From Cellulomonas sp. URHE0023 (GTDB lineage Bacteria > Actinomycetota > Actinomycetes > Actinomycetales > Cellulomonadaceae): DNA of 64,000 nucleotides. Numbering within the stretch: the stretch's first letter is position 1; the number at the start of each line of letters is the position of its first letter. The position numbers and the translations under genes are program-made. The stretch lies in NCBI RefSeq assembly GCF_000688475.1, contig NZ_JIAN01000009.1, forward strand, positions 248,001 through 312,000, read 5' to 3'. The notes beneath the pieces were generated by a model that did not search any database, had not been told where the DNA came from, and saw only the letters and a program-made list of their open reading frames with translations. Below, one piece after another: positions 52,270-64,000 of this stretch.

Positions 52270-53319
52270 TCAGGACGCGAAGCCGATGGGCAGGTACTCG
52301 TCCACGTTCTCCTTGGTGACGATGGGCGCGTACAGCTGGACGGTGCGCGGGACCGCGGCGTCCACCAGGTCGCTCATGCCCTTGTTCTGGGCGAGCAGGC
52401 GGGCGAGCTTGACGCCGTCGGCGCCCTGCGTGGACGGGTAGATGACCGTCGCCTTGAGCACCGTGTCGTCCGCCTTGATGGCGTCCATCGCGTTCTTCGA
52501 GCCGGCGCCGCCGACCATGAAGAACTCGTCGCGACCCGCGGCGTCGATGGCCGCGAGCACGCCGATGCCCTGGTCGTCGTCGTGGTTCCAGATGGCGTCG
52601 AGCTTCGGGTTGGCCTGCAGGAGCTCGGACGCGGCCTCCTCGCCGGTCTCGACCGTGAAGCCCGCTGCCACACGGGCGTCGACCTTGAGGCCACACTTGG
52701 TGAGCGCGTCCTTGAAGCCCCGGCTCCGGTCCTGCGTGAGCGGCAGCGAGTCGACGCCCGCGATCTCCGCGACCTTGGCGCCGGCCGTGCCGCCGAGCTG
52801 CTCGCAGATGTACTCGCCGGCGCTGACGCCCATGCCGTAGTTGTCGCCGAGCACCGTGGTGCGGGCCGCGTTCGGGTCGCTGAACTCCCGGTCGACGTTG
52901 ACCACGGGGATGCCCGCGTTCATCGCCTTGGTGGCGACCTCGGTCAGTGCCGCACCGTCGCTCGGCAGCAGCACGATCGCGTCGACGCCGTCGTTGATGA
53001 ACTGCTCGATCTGGCTGATCTGCACGCTGACGTCGTTGGTGCCCTCGGCCATCACGAAGTCGACGTCGGAGTACTTCTCCGCCTCGGCCTTGGCGGCGGA
53101 GTTGATCGCGCCCAGCCAGCCGTGGTCGGCCGCGGGGCCGGAGAAGGCGATGGTGACCTTGTCCCCCGGCTCGTCGTTGCTTCCCGCTGCGGCCGGCGCC
53201 ACGGCGGCGGCGGTGTCGTCCGCCTCAGGGGTGTTGGACGTGCAACCGGCGGCGATGAGCGCGAAGGCTGCTGTGGCGCCGGCGACGGCGAGCCACCGCC
53301 TGTGCAGGGGTGCGGACAT
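52270..53319 (-). CDS. Ribose-type (CUT2) sugar-binding lipoprotein
   Basis: 349 residues. Signal peptide with lipobox AAGC (LIAAGC, C26), Ala/Asp linker, then periplasmic-binding-protein type 1 domain: TIAFSGPAADHGWLGAINSAAKAEA, VSVQISQIEQFINDGVDAIVLLPSDG, VDREFSDPNAARTTVLGDNYGMG, IWNHDDDQGIGVLAAIDAAG. Strong AAGGAGG before the ATG at 53319. It probably binds a pentose, hexose or polyol. Transcribed after the permease, 62 nt apart. Confidence 0.92.
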   Translation of the reverse strand: MSAPLHRRWLAVAGATAAFALIAAGCTSNTPEADDTAAAVAPAAAGSNDEPGDKVTIAFSGPAADHGWLGAINSAAKAEAEKYSDVDFVMAEGTNDVSVQISQIEQFINDGVDAIVLLPSDGAALTEVATKAMNAGIPVVNVDREFSDPNAARTTVLGDNYGMGVSAGEYICEQLGGTAGAKVAEIAGVDSLPLTQDRSRGFKDALTKCGLKVDARVAAGFTVETGEEAASELLQANPKLDAIWNHDDDQGIGVLAAIDAAGRDEFFMVGGAGSKNAMDAIKADDTVLKATVIYPSTQGADGVKLARLLAQNKGMSDLVDAAVPRTVQLYAPIVTKENVDEYLPIGFAS

Positions 53320-53381
53320 GGCTGATCCTCCTTGATCGGACGTGCGGGGTGACGTGATGCCTGTCGACGACGTCGGTGTCG

Positions 53382-54452
53382 TCAGGTTTTTGCGGGGGTG
53401 CGACCTGCGATGCGCTGCTGGAGCATCACGGCGACGACGATGATCACGCCCTTGGCCACGGCCTGCGCCGAGCTGGACAAGTTGTTCTGCGTGAACACGT
53501 TGGACAGCGTGGTGAAGATCAGGACGCCCAGGACGGTGCCGACGATCGTGCCACGACCGCCGACGAGGAGCGTGCCGCCCACGACGACGGCGGCGATGAC
53601 GTCGAGCTCGAGGAACAGGCCGTTCGTGGAGCTGCCGGCCGTGGTCCGGCCGAGCATCATCACGCCGCCGATGCCGGCCCCCAGCCCGGAGAGGGCGTAC
53701 AGGTACATCGTGTGGCGCTTGACCTTGATGCCCGCGAGCCGGGCCGCCTCGGGGTTGCCGCCGACCGCGATGGTGCGTCGGCCGAACGTGGTGCGGTTGA
53801 GCAGGATCCACCCGGCCACCGAGACCAGGACGAAGATCCAGACGAGCGTCGGGATCCCGATGAGGTCGCCCCGGAAGAAGTCGAGGAAGCCCTGGACCGA
53901 GACCACCTGGGTCTTGCGCTGGGCGATGATCTCGGCAAGGCCACGGGCGGCGACCATCATGGCGAGGGTCGCGATGAAGGCGACGACCTTGCCGTACGCG
54001 ATGAGCACCCCGTTGACCAACCCGGCGCAGAGGCCCACCGCGAGCGCGGTCACGACCATCACGCCCCAGTTCAGGTCCTGCGCCATGGTCTGGGTGGCCA
54101 GCGTGGAGGCCCACACCGAGGCCAGGCCGATCACCGAACCGACGGACAGGTCGATCCCGGCGCCGATGATGACGAAGGTCATCCCGATGCTCACCACGCC
54201 GGTGACGGAGGCCAGACGCAGGATGGTCAGCGCGTTCTCGGGGCTCGCGAACCGCTCTCCCGCCGTCGCGACCCCGAAGATGCAGATGGCCAGGAGGGCG
54301 ATCACCAGGCCGAGGTTCCGCCCGGCGGGGCCGTGCAGGAGCCCCCGGCGGGGCGCCTGAGCGGGACGGTCGGCGTGGACGGGCACGTCGCCGGCGAGCT
54401 CGGTCACGGAGCGGCCGGGTACGGCTGCCCCCGGGGTGGTCTGCTCACTCAC
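53382..54452 (-). CDS. Ribose-type ABC transporter permease (RbsC-like)
   Basis: 356 residues, eight to ten transmembrane helices of the BPD_transp_2 family: VTGVVSIGMTFVIIGAGIDLSVGSVIGLASV and NRTTFGRRTIAVGGNPEAARLAGIKVKRHTMYLYALSGLGA are hallmarks of CUT2 permeases. The GTG start at 54452 overlaps the ATPase stop by 4 nt. Confidence 0.94.
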   Translation of the reverse strand: MSEQTTPGAAVPGRSVTELAGDVPVHADRPAQAPRRGLLHGPAGRNLGLVIALLAICIFGVATAGERFASPENALTILRLASVTGVVSIGMTFVIIGAGIDLSVGSVIGLASVWASTLATQTMAQDLNWGVMVVTALAVGLCAGLVNGVLIAYGKVVAFIATLAMMVAARGLAEIIAQRKTQVVSVQGFLDFFRGDLIGIPTLVWIFVLVSVAGWILLNRTTFGRRTIAVGGNPEAARLAGIKVKRHTMYLYALSGLGAGIGGVMMLGRTTAGSSTNGLFLELDVIAAVVVGGTLLVGGRGTIVGTVLGVLIFTTLSNVFTQNNLSSSAQAVAKGVIIVVAVMLQQRIAGRTPAKT

Positions 54453-55978
54453 GCGGCACTTCCTTCCATGACGAGGTCGAGCACGCGGTGCTCGTCGATG
54501 CTGGTTGCGGGCCCGTCGTGGACCACACGCCCCTCGGAGACGACCAGGATCCGGTCGGACAGCCCGATGACCTCGGCGATCTCGCTGGACACCACGACGA
54601 CCGCGGCGCCGCCCTTCGCCAGGTTCGCGATCAGGGCGTAGATCTCCGACCGGGCGCCGACGTCGACGCCACGGGTCGGCTCGTCGAGAAGCAGGACCCG
54701 GCAGCCGTGCACCAGCCAGCGCGCGAGGAGCACCTTCTGCTGGTTGCCGCCGGACAGCGTCCGTGCGGCGCGAGCGGGATCGGACGGTCGGACGTCGAGG
54801 GCGTCGATCTGCTCCTTGGCGACGCGGCGCTCGGCGGCCTCGTCGAGGAACGACGCGTTCGCCGTACGTGTGAAGGTCGAGAGCGTGATGTTCCGGTAGA
54901 CCGGTTCGTCGAGGATCAGGCCCTGGCTCTTGCGCTCCTCGGGGCTGAGCCCGATGCCGGCCTTGACGGCGCCGCTCACGGAGCCGGGTCGCAGGGTCTC
55001 GCCCCCGACCGACACGGTGCCCGCGGTCCGCTTGCGAGCGCCGAAGATCGTCTCGAGGATCTCCGTGCGGCCCGAGCCGACGAGCCCGGCGAGCCCCACG
55101 ACCTCCCCCGCGCGCACGTCGAAGGAGACGTCGCTGAACGAGCCTGCAAGACCGAGGCCATCGACGTGCAGGAGCGTCGGGGCGTCGTCGGGGACGGGCG
55201 GGCGCGGCGGGATCGCGTACTCGACGTCGCGGCCGGTCATGAGCCGGATGAGGTCGGCCGTCGGCGTCTGCGCCACGGCGAGGTTCGTCGCGACCGTGCG
55301 ACCGTCCTTGAGCACGGTGATCCGGTCGCCGATCTGGCGGATCTCGTCGAGCCGGTGCGAGATGTAGACGATGGCGACGCCCGAGCTGGTGAGCTCGTGG
55401 ACCACGCGGAACAGGTTCGCGACCTCTTCGGAGTCGAGCACCGCCGACGGCTCGTCCATCACGATGACGCGGGCGTCGTGCGACAGCGCCCGGGCCATGC
55501 TGACGATCTGCTTGCCGGCAGCGGAGAGCTGGCCCACCTCGCGGTGCGGCGAGATGTCGCCGTGGCCGAGCCGCTTGAGGATGGCGCGGGTGTGCGCCGT
55601 GGCGGCCCGCCGCTGGGAGAACCCCCCGACCGCGAGCTCGTGCCCGAGGTAGATGTTCTCGGCGACCGACAGGCCGTCCACGACGTCGAGCTCCTGGTAC
55701 ATCGTCGCGATGCCGAGCTTCAGGCCTGCGACCGGGTGCGGGATGGTGACGGCCGTGCCGTCGACGAGGATCTCGCCCTCGTCCGGCTGGTGCGCCCCGG
55801 CGAGGACCTTGATGAGGGTGGACTTCCCGGCGCCGTTCTGGCCGAGGAGGCAGTGCACCTCGCCTGCACGGATCTCGAGGTCGACGCCGTCCAGCGCTCG
55901 GGCGCCGGGGAACTGCTTCACGATGCCGCGCATCTGCAACAGCACCGGTGGGGCTTTCGTGGGGTCTGCACTGACCAT
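54449..55978 (-). CDS. Ribose-type ABC transporter ATP-binding protein (RbsA-like)
   Basis: 509 residues with two ABC domains. First: GQNGAGKSTLIK, signature LSAAGKQIVSMARAL, Walker B VIVMDEPSAVLD. Second: GLVGSGRTEILE (degenerate Walker A, normal for this family), LSGGNQQKVLLARWL, LLLDEPTRGVD. First gene of the transporter operon. It has a promoter TTGACG-18-TAGTTT (55986-56015) with a start point on or next to the ATG. Confidence 0.95.
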   Translation of the reverse strand: MVSADPTKAPPVLLQMRGIVKQFPGARALDGVDLEIRAGEVHCLLGQNGAGKSTLIKVLAGAHQPDEGEILVDGTAVTIPHPVAGLKLGIATMYQELDVVDGLSVAENIYLGHELAVGGFSQRRAATAHTRAILKRLGHGDISPHREVGQLSAAGKQIVSMARALSHDARVIVMDEPSAVLDSEEVANLFRVVHELTSSGVAIVYISHRLDEIRQIGDRITVLKDGRTVATNLAVAQTPTADLIRLMTGRDVEYAIPPRPPVPDDAPTLLHVDGLGLAGSFSDVSFDVRAGEVVGLAGLVGSGRTEILETIFGARKRTAGTVSVGGETLRPGSVSGAVKAGIGLSPEERKSQGLILDEPVYRNITLSTFTRTANASFLDEAAERRVAKEQIDALDVRPSDPARAARTLSGGNQQKVLLARWLVHGCRVLLLDEPTRGVDVGARSEIYALIANLAKGGAAVVVVSSEIAEVIGLSDRILVVSEGRVVHDGPATSIDEHRVLDLVMEGSAA

Positions 55979-55985
55979 GTCGGAG

Positions 55986-56015
55986 AAACTAGGACGTACT
56001 TCTGTCGCCCGTCAA
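55986..56015 (-). promoter_or_regulatory. Promoter of the ribose-type ABC operon
   Basis: TTGACG (56010-56015), 18 nt, TAGTTT (55986-55991). Position +1 falls at about 55978-55980, so the ATPase mRNA is probably leaderless. The 109-nt divergent region also serves the ROK gene. Confidence 0.5.
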
Positions 56016-56087
56016 GCAAAAGTCGCCGGTCTCGTGTCAGAGTTATGCGAACGTGACCTACACAAGAAGCGATGGTTCACTGTGCCC

Positions 56088-57272
56088 ATGGACGAGCTCC
56101 TCAAGTTCGCCCCCAAGCCGACGGGCGCCGGGGAGATGTTCCAGCTGCTCCGCGACGGGCAACCCCGCACCCGCTCCGACCTGGCAACTCTCACCGGTCA
56201 GGCGCGCTCCACCATCGCCGCACGCGTCGAGCTGCTCCTCTCCTCGGGTTTCGTGCAGCCCGCCGGCGAGGCGACGTCCACCGGAGGCCGCCCCCCGGCC
56301 ACGTTCGCGTTCAACCCCGCCGCCCGCGTCGTCCTCGCCGTCGACCTCGGAGCCACGCACGCGCGTCTCGCGCTCACCGACCTCGTGGGAACCGTGCTCG
56401 CGGAGATCGGGGAACCGATCGCGATCGCCGAGGGTCCCGCCCTCGTGCTCGACCGTGTCGTGTCGCTCGGGCACAAGCTGCTCGAGAACGCCGACCGGCC
56501 CCTGTCCGACCTGGTCAGCGTCGGAGTCGGGCTGCCCGGGCCCGTCGAGCACTCGTCCGGTCGCCCGATCAACCCGCCGATCATGCCGGGCTGGGACGAC
56601 GCCGACGTGCCCGGACACCTCTCGCGGCGCCTGGAGCACGTCCCCGTGCTCGTGGACAACGACGTGAACGTCATGGCCCTCGGCGAGCACACCTCGCAGT
56701 GGCCCGCCGTCGACCACCTCCTGTTCGTCAAGGTGGCCACCGGGATCGGTGCCGGCATCATCTCCGACGCGAGGATCCGGCGCGGCGCACAAGGTGCGGC
56801 CGGCGACCTCGGGCACATCGCCGTCCCTGGTGGGCCCGACCTGCCCTGCCGATGCGGCAACACCGGCTGCCTCGAGGCCGTCTCCAGCGGGCCCGCCATC
56901 GCCGACGCGCTCCGGGCGACCGGCGTCGACGCCACGACGAGCGCCGACGTCGTCGCCCTCGTGCGGGCCGGGGACCCCGACGCGACGCGCGAGGTCCGCG
57001 AGGCCGGCCGCCGCATCGGCGACGTGCTCGCCGCGTGCGTGAGCATGCTCAACCCGTCGGTGATCGTCATCGGCGGCGTCGTCGCCGAGGCCGGCGAGCA
57101 CCTCCTGGCCGGCATCCGCGAGGTGGTCTACCGCCGGTCGCTCCCCCTGGCGACCCAGCACCTGCGTATCGTCGCCTCCCGCACCAAGGGCCGCGCCGGC
57201 GTCCTGGGGGCATCCGCGATGGCCTCCGACCACGTGCTGTCCGCCGCCGCAATCGACGCCCTGATCTCCTAG
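56088..57272 (+). CDS. ROK-family transcriptional regulator
   Basis: 394 residues. N-terminal winged helix (residues about 15-60, RTRSDLATLTGQARSTIAARVELL), then a sugar-kinase-like ROK domain with AVDLGATHARLAL (D86), catalytic-type VDNDVNVMALGEH (D190, D192) and zinc site H243 with C254/C256/C261 (RCGNTGCLE). The phosphate-binding Asp-x-Gly-x-Thr is retained, though the usual GGT is GAT. It is divergent from the ABC operon and coupled to thuA. It probably responds to the transported sugar. GTG at 56082 is an alternative start. Confidence 0.9.
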   Translation: MDELLKFAPKPTGAGEMFQLLRDGQPRTRSDLATLTGQARSTIAARVELLLSSGFVQPAGEATSTGGRPPATFAFNPAARVVLAVDLGATHARLALTDLVGTVLAEIGEPIAIAEGPALVLDRVVSLGHKLLENADRPLSDLVSVGVGLPGPVEHSSGRPINPPIMPGWDDADVPGHLSRRLEHVPVLVDNDVNVMALGEHTSQWPAVDHLLFVKVATGIGAGIISDARIRRGAQGAAGDLGHIAVPGGPDLPCRCGNTGCLEAVSSGPAIADALRATGVDATTSADVVALVRAGDPDATREVREAGRRIGDVLAACVSMLNPSVIVIGGVVAEAGEHLLAGIREVVYRRSLPLATQHLRIVASRTKGRAGVLGASAMASDHVLSAAAIDALIS

Positions 57273-57282
57273 GAGGCACCCC

Positions 57283-57954
57283 GTGACCCAGCAACGTCGA
57301 GCGCTCGTCGTCCGTGGCGGGTGGGACGGCCACGCACCGGAGGAAGCAGCCGAGCTGTTCGTGCCGTTCCTGCGCGAGAGCGGCTTCGACGTCGTCGTCG
57401 AAGGCTCGCTCGAGGTCTACGCAGACCCCGCGCTCATGGCGGCGACCGACCTTGTCGTGCAGTGCTGGACCATGGGCGAGATCCTCGCCGACGAGCTGCA
57501 CGGCCTGCGCGACGCCGTCGCTGCGGGAACCGGGTTCGCGGGCTGGCACGGCGGGATCGTGGACTCGTTCCGGATGGCGACCGACTACCTGCAGCTCGTC
57601 GGCGCCCAGTTCGCCGCCCACCCCGGCGGGATCGTCGACCACGCGATCTCGGTCGTGCCGTCCCGCAGCGAGCACCCGGTGGTCGACGGCATCGTCGACT
57701 TCAGCCTCCGCTCCGAGCAGTACTGGCTGCTCGCCGACGACCTCAACGACGTGCTCGCGACCACCACGATCGTGCCCGGTCCGGGCGACCCGTGGCACTC
57801 ACCGGTGACCTCACCGGCCGTCTGGACCCGTCAGTGGGGCGAGGGGCGAGTGTTCGTGTGCGCACCCGGTCACCAGCTCGCGGACCTCGAGCTGCCGCCC
57901 GTCCGCACGATGATCGAGCGAGGTCTGCTCTGGGCCGCGCGGCCTGCCACGTGA
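57283..57954 (+). CDS. ThuA-domain protein
   Basis: 223 residues, ThuA (trehalose utilisation) glutamine-amidotransferase-like fold: RALVVRGGWDGHAPEEAAELFVPFLRES, VQCWTMGEIL, GTGFAGWHGGIVDSF and EQYWLLADDLNDVLATT. The GWHGG motif holds the active-site-like histidine. Such proteins sit beside Gfo/Idh/MocA dehydrogenases in sugar catabolic loci. GTG start with AGGAGG 5-7 nt upstream; 10 nt after the ROK gene. Confidence 0.92.
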   Translation: MTQQRRALVVRGGWDGHAPEEAAELFVPFLRESGFDVVVEGSLEVYADPALMAATDLVVQCWTMGEILADELHGLRDAVAAGTGFAGWHGGIVDSFRMATDYLQLVGAQFAAHPGGIVDHAISVVPSRSEHPVVDGIVDFSLRSEQYWLLADDLNDVLATTTIVPGPGDPWHSPVTSPAVWTRQWGEGRVFVCAPGHQLADLELPPVRTMIERGLLWAARPAT

Positions 57955-58000
57955 TGCGCGCACGTGTGCCGCTCCACCGGGGCGCTCGCACGCGTGCGCG

Positions 58001-59281
58001 TCAGCGCACGTCCCGCTCCCGGTAGGCGTACCAGTCGGCAGGCTGGAAGCCGAGGCCCCAGTAGAGCGCCGCGGCCGCTGCGTTGTGAGCCTCGACCTGC
58101 AGGAACGCACGCCGCGCGCCATGCTCTCGCCCCTCGTGCAGCGCACGGAGGGTGAGCGCCCGCGCCAGCCCGCGGCGCCGGGCAGAGCCGTGGACGACGA
58201 GGCAGGACAGCGCTGCCCAGTCGTCCACGAGCGTGACTCGGACGACGGCGATCGGCGTCGTGTCGTAGGTGGCTGTCATGGTCAGGTACAGCGCCGGGAC
58301 ACCCGTGAGGATCGCGCGTCCGGTCACCTCGTCCGCGATGTCGCTCTTCGCACCGAGCCAGAGCCGGAGCCATGCGTCGTCCGGCGCGTCGCGCACGGTG
58401 ACGTGCACGCCGGGCAGCTCCAGGGGACCGGGCAGCGCTGGATCGCCGACGAGCGGGCGCGTCAGCACGGCGGTCTCCGCGGCCGTCCGGTACCCGCGCG
58501 CGTCGAGCAGGCCGGTGACCGCCGCGACCCGGTCCCCACCGGGTGGCGGGGTTCGCACGACGGTCGGCAGGCCCGCGTCCGCATACACCTGCTCGACGCG
58601 GTCCAGCGCCGACGGCGGGTCGTCCGGCACCCCGGTCGGCAGCGCACTGTTGCCACGCCGGGTGAGCCCAGCCGAGAGGCCGACCCGCCAGCCGTCCACC
58701 TCCACGACCGACAACGGAGGCCAGGTCTGCGCCTCCACCAGCGCACCGGGAGCCTCCGGCGCCGTCCAGGTCTGCACCCGCAGGTGCACGTACTCGTGCC
58801 CCCAGTCGCGCTCGGGCGCGGGCACGAACCCGAGTCGGGCATAGAGCCGGTGCGCGGTGACCATCGAGTCGAGCGTCGAGAGCACCACGCGCCGAGCACC
58901 CGACGCGACGGCCTGCCCGAGCGCGGCGCGCATGAGTGCCTCGGCGATCCCGCGGCCGCGCGCCCGAGGAGCCACCGCAAGCATCCGCACCTCGAGCTCG
59001 CCCGGCTCAGCGATCTCGGCGTAGCCGGTGCCGAACGCAGCGAGCGTCACGGTCCCGACGACCGTCTCGCTGCCGTCCGACTCCGCGCAGGGGACCGTCG
59101 CGACGAGCAGCAGCGCCTCCCGGGCACGCCTCGATGCGTCCCGCAGCTGGGCCTCGTACTCGTCGTCCTCGTCGAGCAGCTGGTCCGCGAGGTACGCCTC
59201 AGCCGTCAGTGCGCCCGCGCCTGCGATCTCCTCGGCCCGCGCCAACCGGACGGTCGGACCGGTCGCCTGCGCCGCCTTCAC
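58001..59281 (-). CDS. Tandem GNAT acetyltransferase
   Basis: 426 residues with two GNAT folds. First: VRLARAEEIAGAGALTAEAYL with acetyl-CoA loop VAPRARGRGIAEALMRAAL. Second: C-terminal VHGSARRRGLARALTLRALHEGREHGARRAFLQVEAHNAAAAALYWGLGF. The layout recalls mycothiol synthase MshD, but the protein is longer, with a 90-residue spacer. The GTG at 59281 is inferred from the first recognisable strand. It ends 46 nt from the convergent ThuA gene. Confidence 0.82.
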   Translation of the reverse strand: MKAAQATGPTVRLARAEEIAGAGALTAEAYLADQLLDEDDEYEAQLRDASRRAREALLLVATVPCAESDGSETVVGTVTLAAFGTGYAEIAEPGELEVRMLAVAPRARGRGIAEALMRAALGQAVASGARRVVLSTLDSMVTAHRLYARLGFVPAPERDWGHEYVHLRVQTWTAPEAPGALVEAQTWPPLSVVEVDGWRVGLSAGLTRRGNSALPTGVPDDPPSALDRVEQVYADAGLPTVVRTPPPGGDRVAAVTGLLDARGYRTAAETAVLTRPLVGDPALPGPLELPGVHVTVRDAPDDAWLRLWLGAKSDIADEVTGRAILTGVPALYLTMTATYDTTPIAVVRVTLVDDWAALSCLVVHGSARRRGLARALTLRALHEGREHGARRAFLQVEAHNAAAAALYWGLGFQPADWYAYRERDVR

Positions 59282-59324
59282 CGCACCACCGTCATGAGCG
59301 TCGCGCCGACGCGATGTCCACGCT

Positions 59325-61937
<2,613 letters not shown>

Positions 61938-61938
<1 letters not shown>

Positions 61939-62963
61939 CAGGACTCCGCTCGTTCCGCGACGAGACGCGCGGCGCGCACGAGCCCGGCGAGCACGGCGCG
62001 GGCATCGTCGGGGGTGCCCGCCCCTGTGGCGTCTCCGGCGAGCAGGACGACGTCGCGCAGGCTGACGGCGGGCAGCCCTACCGACCGCCACGGCCGCAGG
62101 AGCAGGTCCGCCTGACCTGCCACATCGGGGCCGGCGCACTGGGACGACGCCTGCGGGGGAAGCTCGGGCCAGAACGCCAACCCGCCCTCGACGACCTCTG
62201 CGACGCGCTCCCAGGACCGGTCGTCGAGCGCGGTGACGGCCAACGCGAACCCGTCGGCATGCGACGCCCGGATCGCACCGAGCGACGACCACGCGGTCCC
62301 GCCGTGCACGACGACCTTGGCCGACCCGGCAGCCCGCAGGGCCGTGGCCACCGACTCGAGGTGCGACGCGGCGACCGGCCCCGGTACGGAGCGCAGGGCC
62401 GAGTACCCGGAGAACGACGGCAGGACCCCGGCCATGACCTGCGCCAGGAGGGGCTCGTGCAGGAGCACGGAGGGCACGGCCCCGGGGACGGCACGGCGCA
62501 GCGCCTTGAGGTGGTCCGCGAGTCCCGCGCCGAGCGACGCGGTCAGCTCCCGGACCGCGCCGGGGTCGGAGACGACGCGGTCGCCGCGGGAGAGGTACAG
62601 GGACGCTGCGAGCGTGAGGGGTCCCAGTACGGGCACCACGACCGGACCGGAGTACCCGTGCGCAGCGACGGCCAGCGCGTCGACGTCCTCCCGGACGAAC
62701 GACTGCGCACGCCCGAGGTCGCCACCCGGGTGCGCCGCGAGCTTCCAGCCGTGCGCACCGAGCTCGGTCGGCAGGTCCGCGAGGAGCGCAGCGGCCCGGC
62801 CGACCGGGTCGCCCCACGGCCCACGCGCGGCGAGCGTCACGGTGAAGGGCAGGCCCGCGACCTCCGCCGGTGTGTCCAGGAGGTCGCCGACGACGACGCT
62901 CTGCGCCTCGAGCACGTCGGAACCCGGCCACGGCCCGGTGCCGGTGACGGACGGGCGGCTCAC
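61938..62963 (-). CDS. MetE C-terminal-like (core-MetE) protein
   Basis: 341 residues of the cobalamin-independent methionine-synthase fold (UROD/MetE barrel): [35 protein letters not shown] and [30 protein letters not shown]. Family members use a zinc ligand set that includes a His-x-Cys; here the matching place reads [10 protein letters not shown], with no cysteine after the histidine. That suggests loss of the catalytic zinc site. Gene order between mnmA and ligA matches mycobacteria. GTG start overlapping the mnmA stop. Confidence 0.82.
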
Positions 62964-64000
62964 CGCGCGGCGCCGACGGCGGCCGAGCCGACGCTGGACC
63001 GCACCGCGGCCGTGACGGTCGCCTGACCGAGCACCCTGCTCCCGTCGTAGAGCACTGCGGACTGTCCCGGGGCGACCCCGCGCAGGGCGCCGTCCACGGA
63101 CACGGACACGGACCCGTCGGGCAGGACCGTCGCCCGCGCACGAGCCGCCGCGCCGTGCGCGCGAACCTGCAGCGAGCACTCGAACGGTTCCGGCGACGGC
63201 GCGACGAACCACACCGCCCGGTCGGCGAGCACCACGTCGACCGCCAGGTCCGCCGCCGACCCCACGACGACCCGGTTGTTCACGGGCTCCACCGACAGCA
63301 CGTACCGCGGCTTCCCGTCCGGGGCGGGCCGCCCCAGGGACAGCCCGCGCCGCTGCCCCACGGTGTACGCGTACGCGCCGTCGTGGGTCCCCAGCACCGT
63401 TCCGGACTCGTCGACGATCTCACCGGGCTGCGACCCCAGCCGCGAGCGCAGGAAGCCTTGCGTGTCTCCGTCGGCGACGAAGCAGATGTCGTAGGAGTCC
63501 GGCTTGGCTGACACCGAGAGCCCCCGCGCCGCAGCCTCGCGCCGCGTCTCCTCCTTCGAGGCGACGTCGCCGAGCGGGAACAGCGACCGGGCGAGGCGCT
63601 CGGGCCCCATCACGGCGAGCACGTAGGACTGGTCCTTGGCAGCGTCGGCGGCGCGGTGCAGCTCGCGTGTGCCGTCGTCGCCGAGCTCGATGCGCGCGTA
63701 GTGCCCGGTCGCGACGGCGTCGAACCCGAGCGCGACCGCCTTGTCCAGCAGGGTCGCGAACTTGATGTGCTCGTTGCAGCGCACGCACGGGTTCGGGGTG
63801 CGCCCGGCCTCGTACTCGCTGACGAAGTCGGCCACGACGGTGTCCTCGAACTTCTCCGACAGGTCCCACACGTAGTACGGGATGCCGAGCACGTCGGCCG
63901 CGCGTCGCGCGTCGCCGGCGTCCTCGATGGAGCAGCAGCCGCGAGAGCCGGTGCGGAACTGGTCACGCGTTCGCGACAGGGCCATGTGCACGCCGACGAC
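62960..64000 (-). CDS. mnmA: tRNA-specific 2-thiouridylase (N-terminus outside window)
   Basis: 346 codons of MnmA are in the window; the first 25 or so residues, which hold the ATP-binding P-loop (SGGVDS), lie beyond 64000. Visible: [27 protein letters not shown], catalytic Cys in [15 protein letters not shown], second catalytic Cys in [16 protein letters not shown], and [13 protein letters not shown]. It thiolates U34 of Lys/Glu/Gln tRNAs. Continues leftward as an operon with the metE-like gene (GTGA overlap) and probably ligA. Confidence 0.97.
   Translation of the reverse strand, partial: VVGVHMALSRTRDQFRTGSRGCCSIEDAGDARRAADVLGIPYYVWDLSEKFEDTVVADFVSEYEAGRTPNPCVRCNEHIKFATLLDKAVALGFDAVATGHYARIELGDDGTRELHRAADAAKDQSYVLAVMGPERLARSLFPLGDVASKEETRREAAARGLSVSAKPDSYDICFVADGDTQGFLRSRLGSQPGEIVDESGTVLGTHDGAYAYTVGQRRGLSLGRPAPDGKPRYVLSVEPVNNRVVVGSAADLAVDVVLADRAVWFVAPSPEPFECSLQVRAHGAAARARATVLPDGSVSVSVDGALRGVAPGQSAVLYDGSRVLGQATVTAAVRSSVGSAAVGAAR

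Overview
The window is high-GC DNA from a free-living, plant-polymer-using actinobacterium, most like Cellulomonas or a close relative. That assignment is inferred from codon and base composition, frequent GTG starts and ATGA/GTGA overlaps, a LAVTG sorting signal, and gene order: reading right to left, mnmA, a MetE-like gene, ligA, gatCAB, ilvD, ilvBNC, leuB, ilvE and cimA follow the same backbone as in mycobacteria. I see no phage, insertion sequence, integrase, CRISPR array, rRNA or tRNA. Both end genes are cut: a sortase-anchored surface protein at the left and mnmA at the right.

Layout. 1-14.9 kb: mixed housekeeping and conserved hypothetical genes (methyltransferase, acyltransferase-like membrane protein, MpaB-type oxygenase, MBL hydrolase, DUF3516 helicase, YbaK deacylase, YggS PLP protein, two overlapping DUF202 proteins, lipoate ligase homologue). 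15-24.4 kb: branched-chain amino acid block (cimA, ilvE, leuB, ilvC, ilvN, ilvB). Two of its transcripts begin with a leader peptide rich in branched-chain residues followed by an intrinsic terminator, so both look attenuated. 24.4-32.3 kb: flavin/PNPOx-like protein, ArsR-membrane protein-reductase operon, GH13 alpha-glucosidase, ilvD and a lipoprotein. 32.3-39.6 kb: oligosaccharide uptake and hydrolysis locus (binding protein, two permeases, GH3 enzyme) facing a LacI regulator and a signal-less polysaccharide deacetylase. 39.6-48.7 kb: pterin dehydratase-VOC fusion, POT peptide transporter, photolyase, GNAT, gatB-gatA-gatC. 48.9-58 kb: secreted GH16 enzyme, then a ribose-type ABC system with Gfo/Idh/MocA dehydrogenase, sugar isomerase/epimerase, ROK regulator and ThuA protein. 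58-64 kb: tandem GNAT, ligA, small membrane protein, MetE-like protein, mnmA.

How it fits together. Core information-processing and branched-chain amino acid genes form the backbone, and carbohydrate-catabolic loci sit between them. The binding-protein/GH3/LacI locus imports oligosaccharides for intracellular cleavage. The 50-58 kb locus looks like oxidative catabolism of an unknown sugar or polyol. A recurring feature is a TANNNT-type -10 hexamer 6-7 nt before the start codon, suggesting many leaderless mRNAs, including the attenuator leader of ilvBNC.

The strongest candidates for something new are the two attenuators (especially the 9-residue one before cimA), the 50-58 kb sugar oxidation locus, the lipoate ligase with its accessory domain at the N-terminus, and the MetE-like protein that appears to lack a zinc cysteine.
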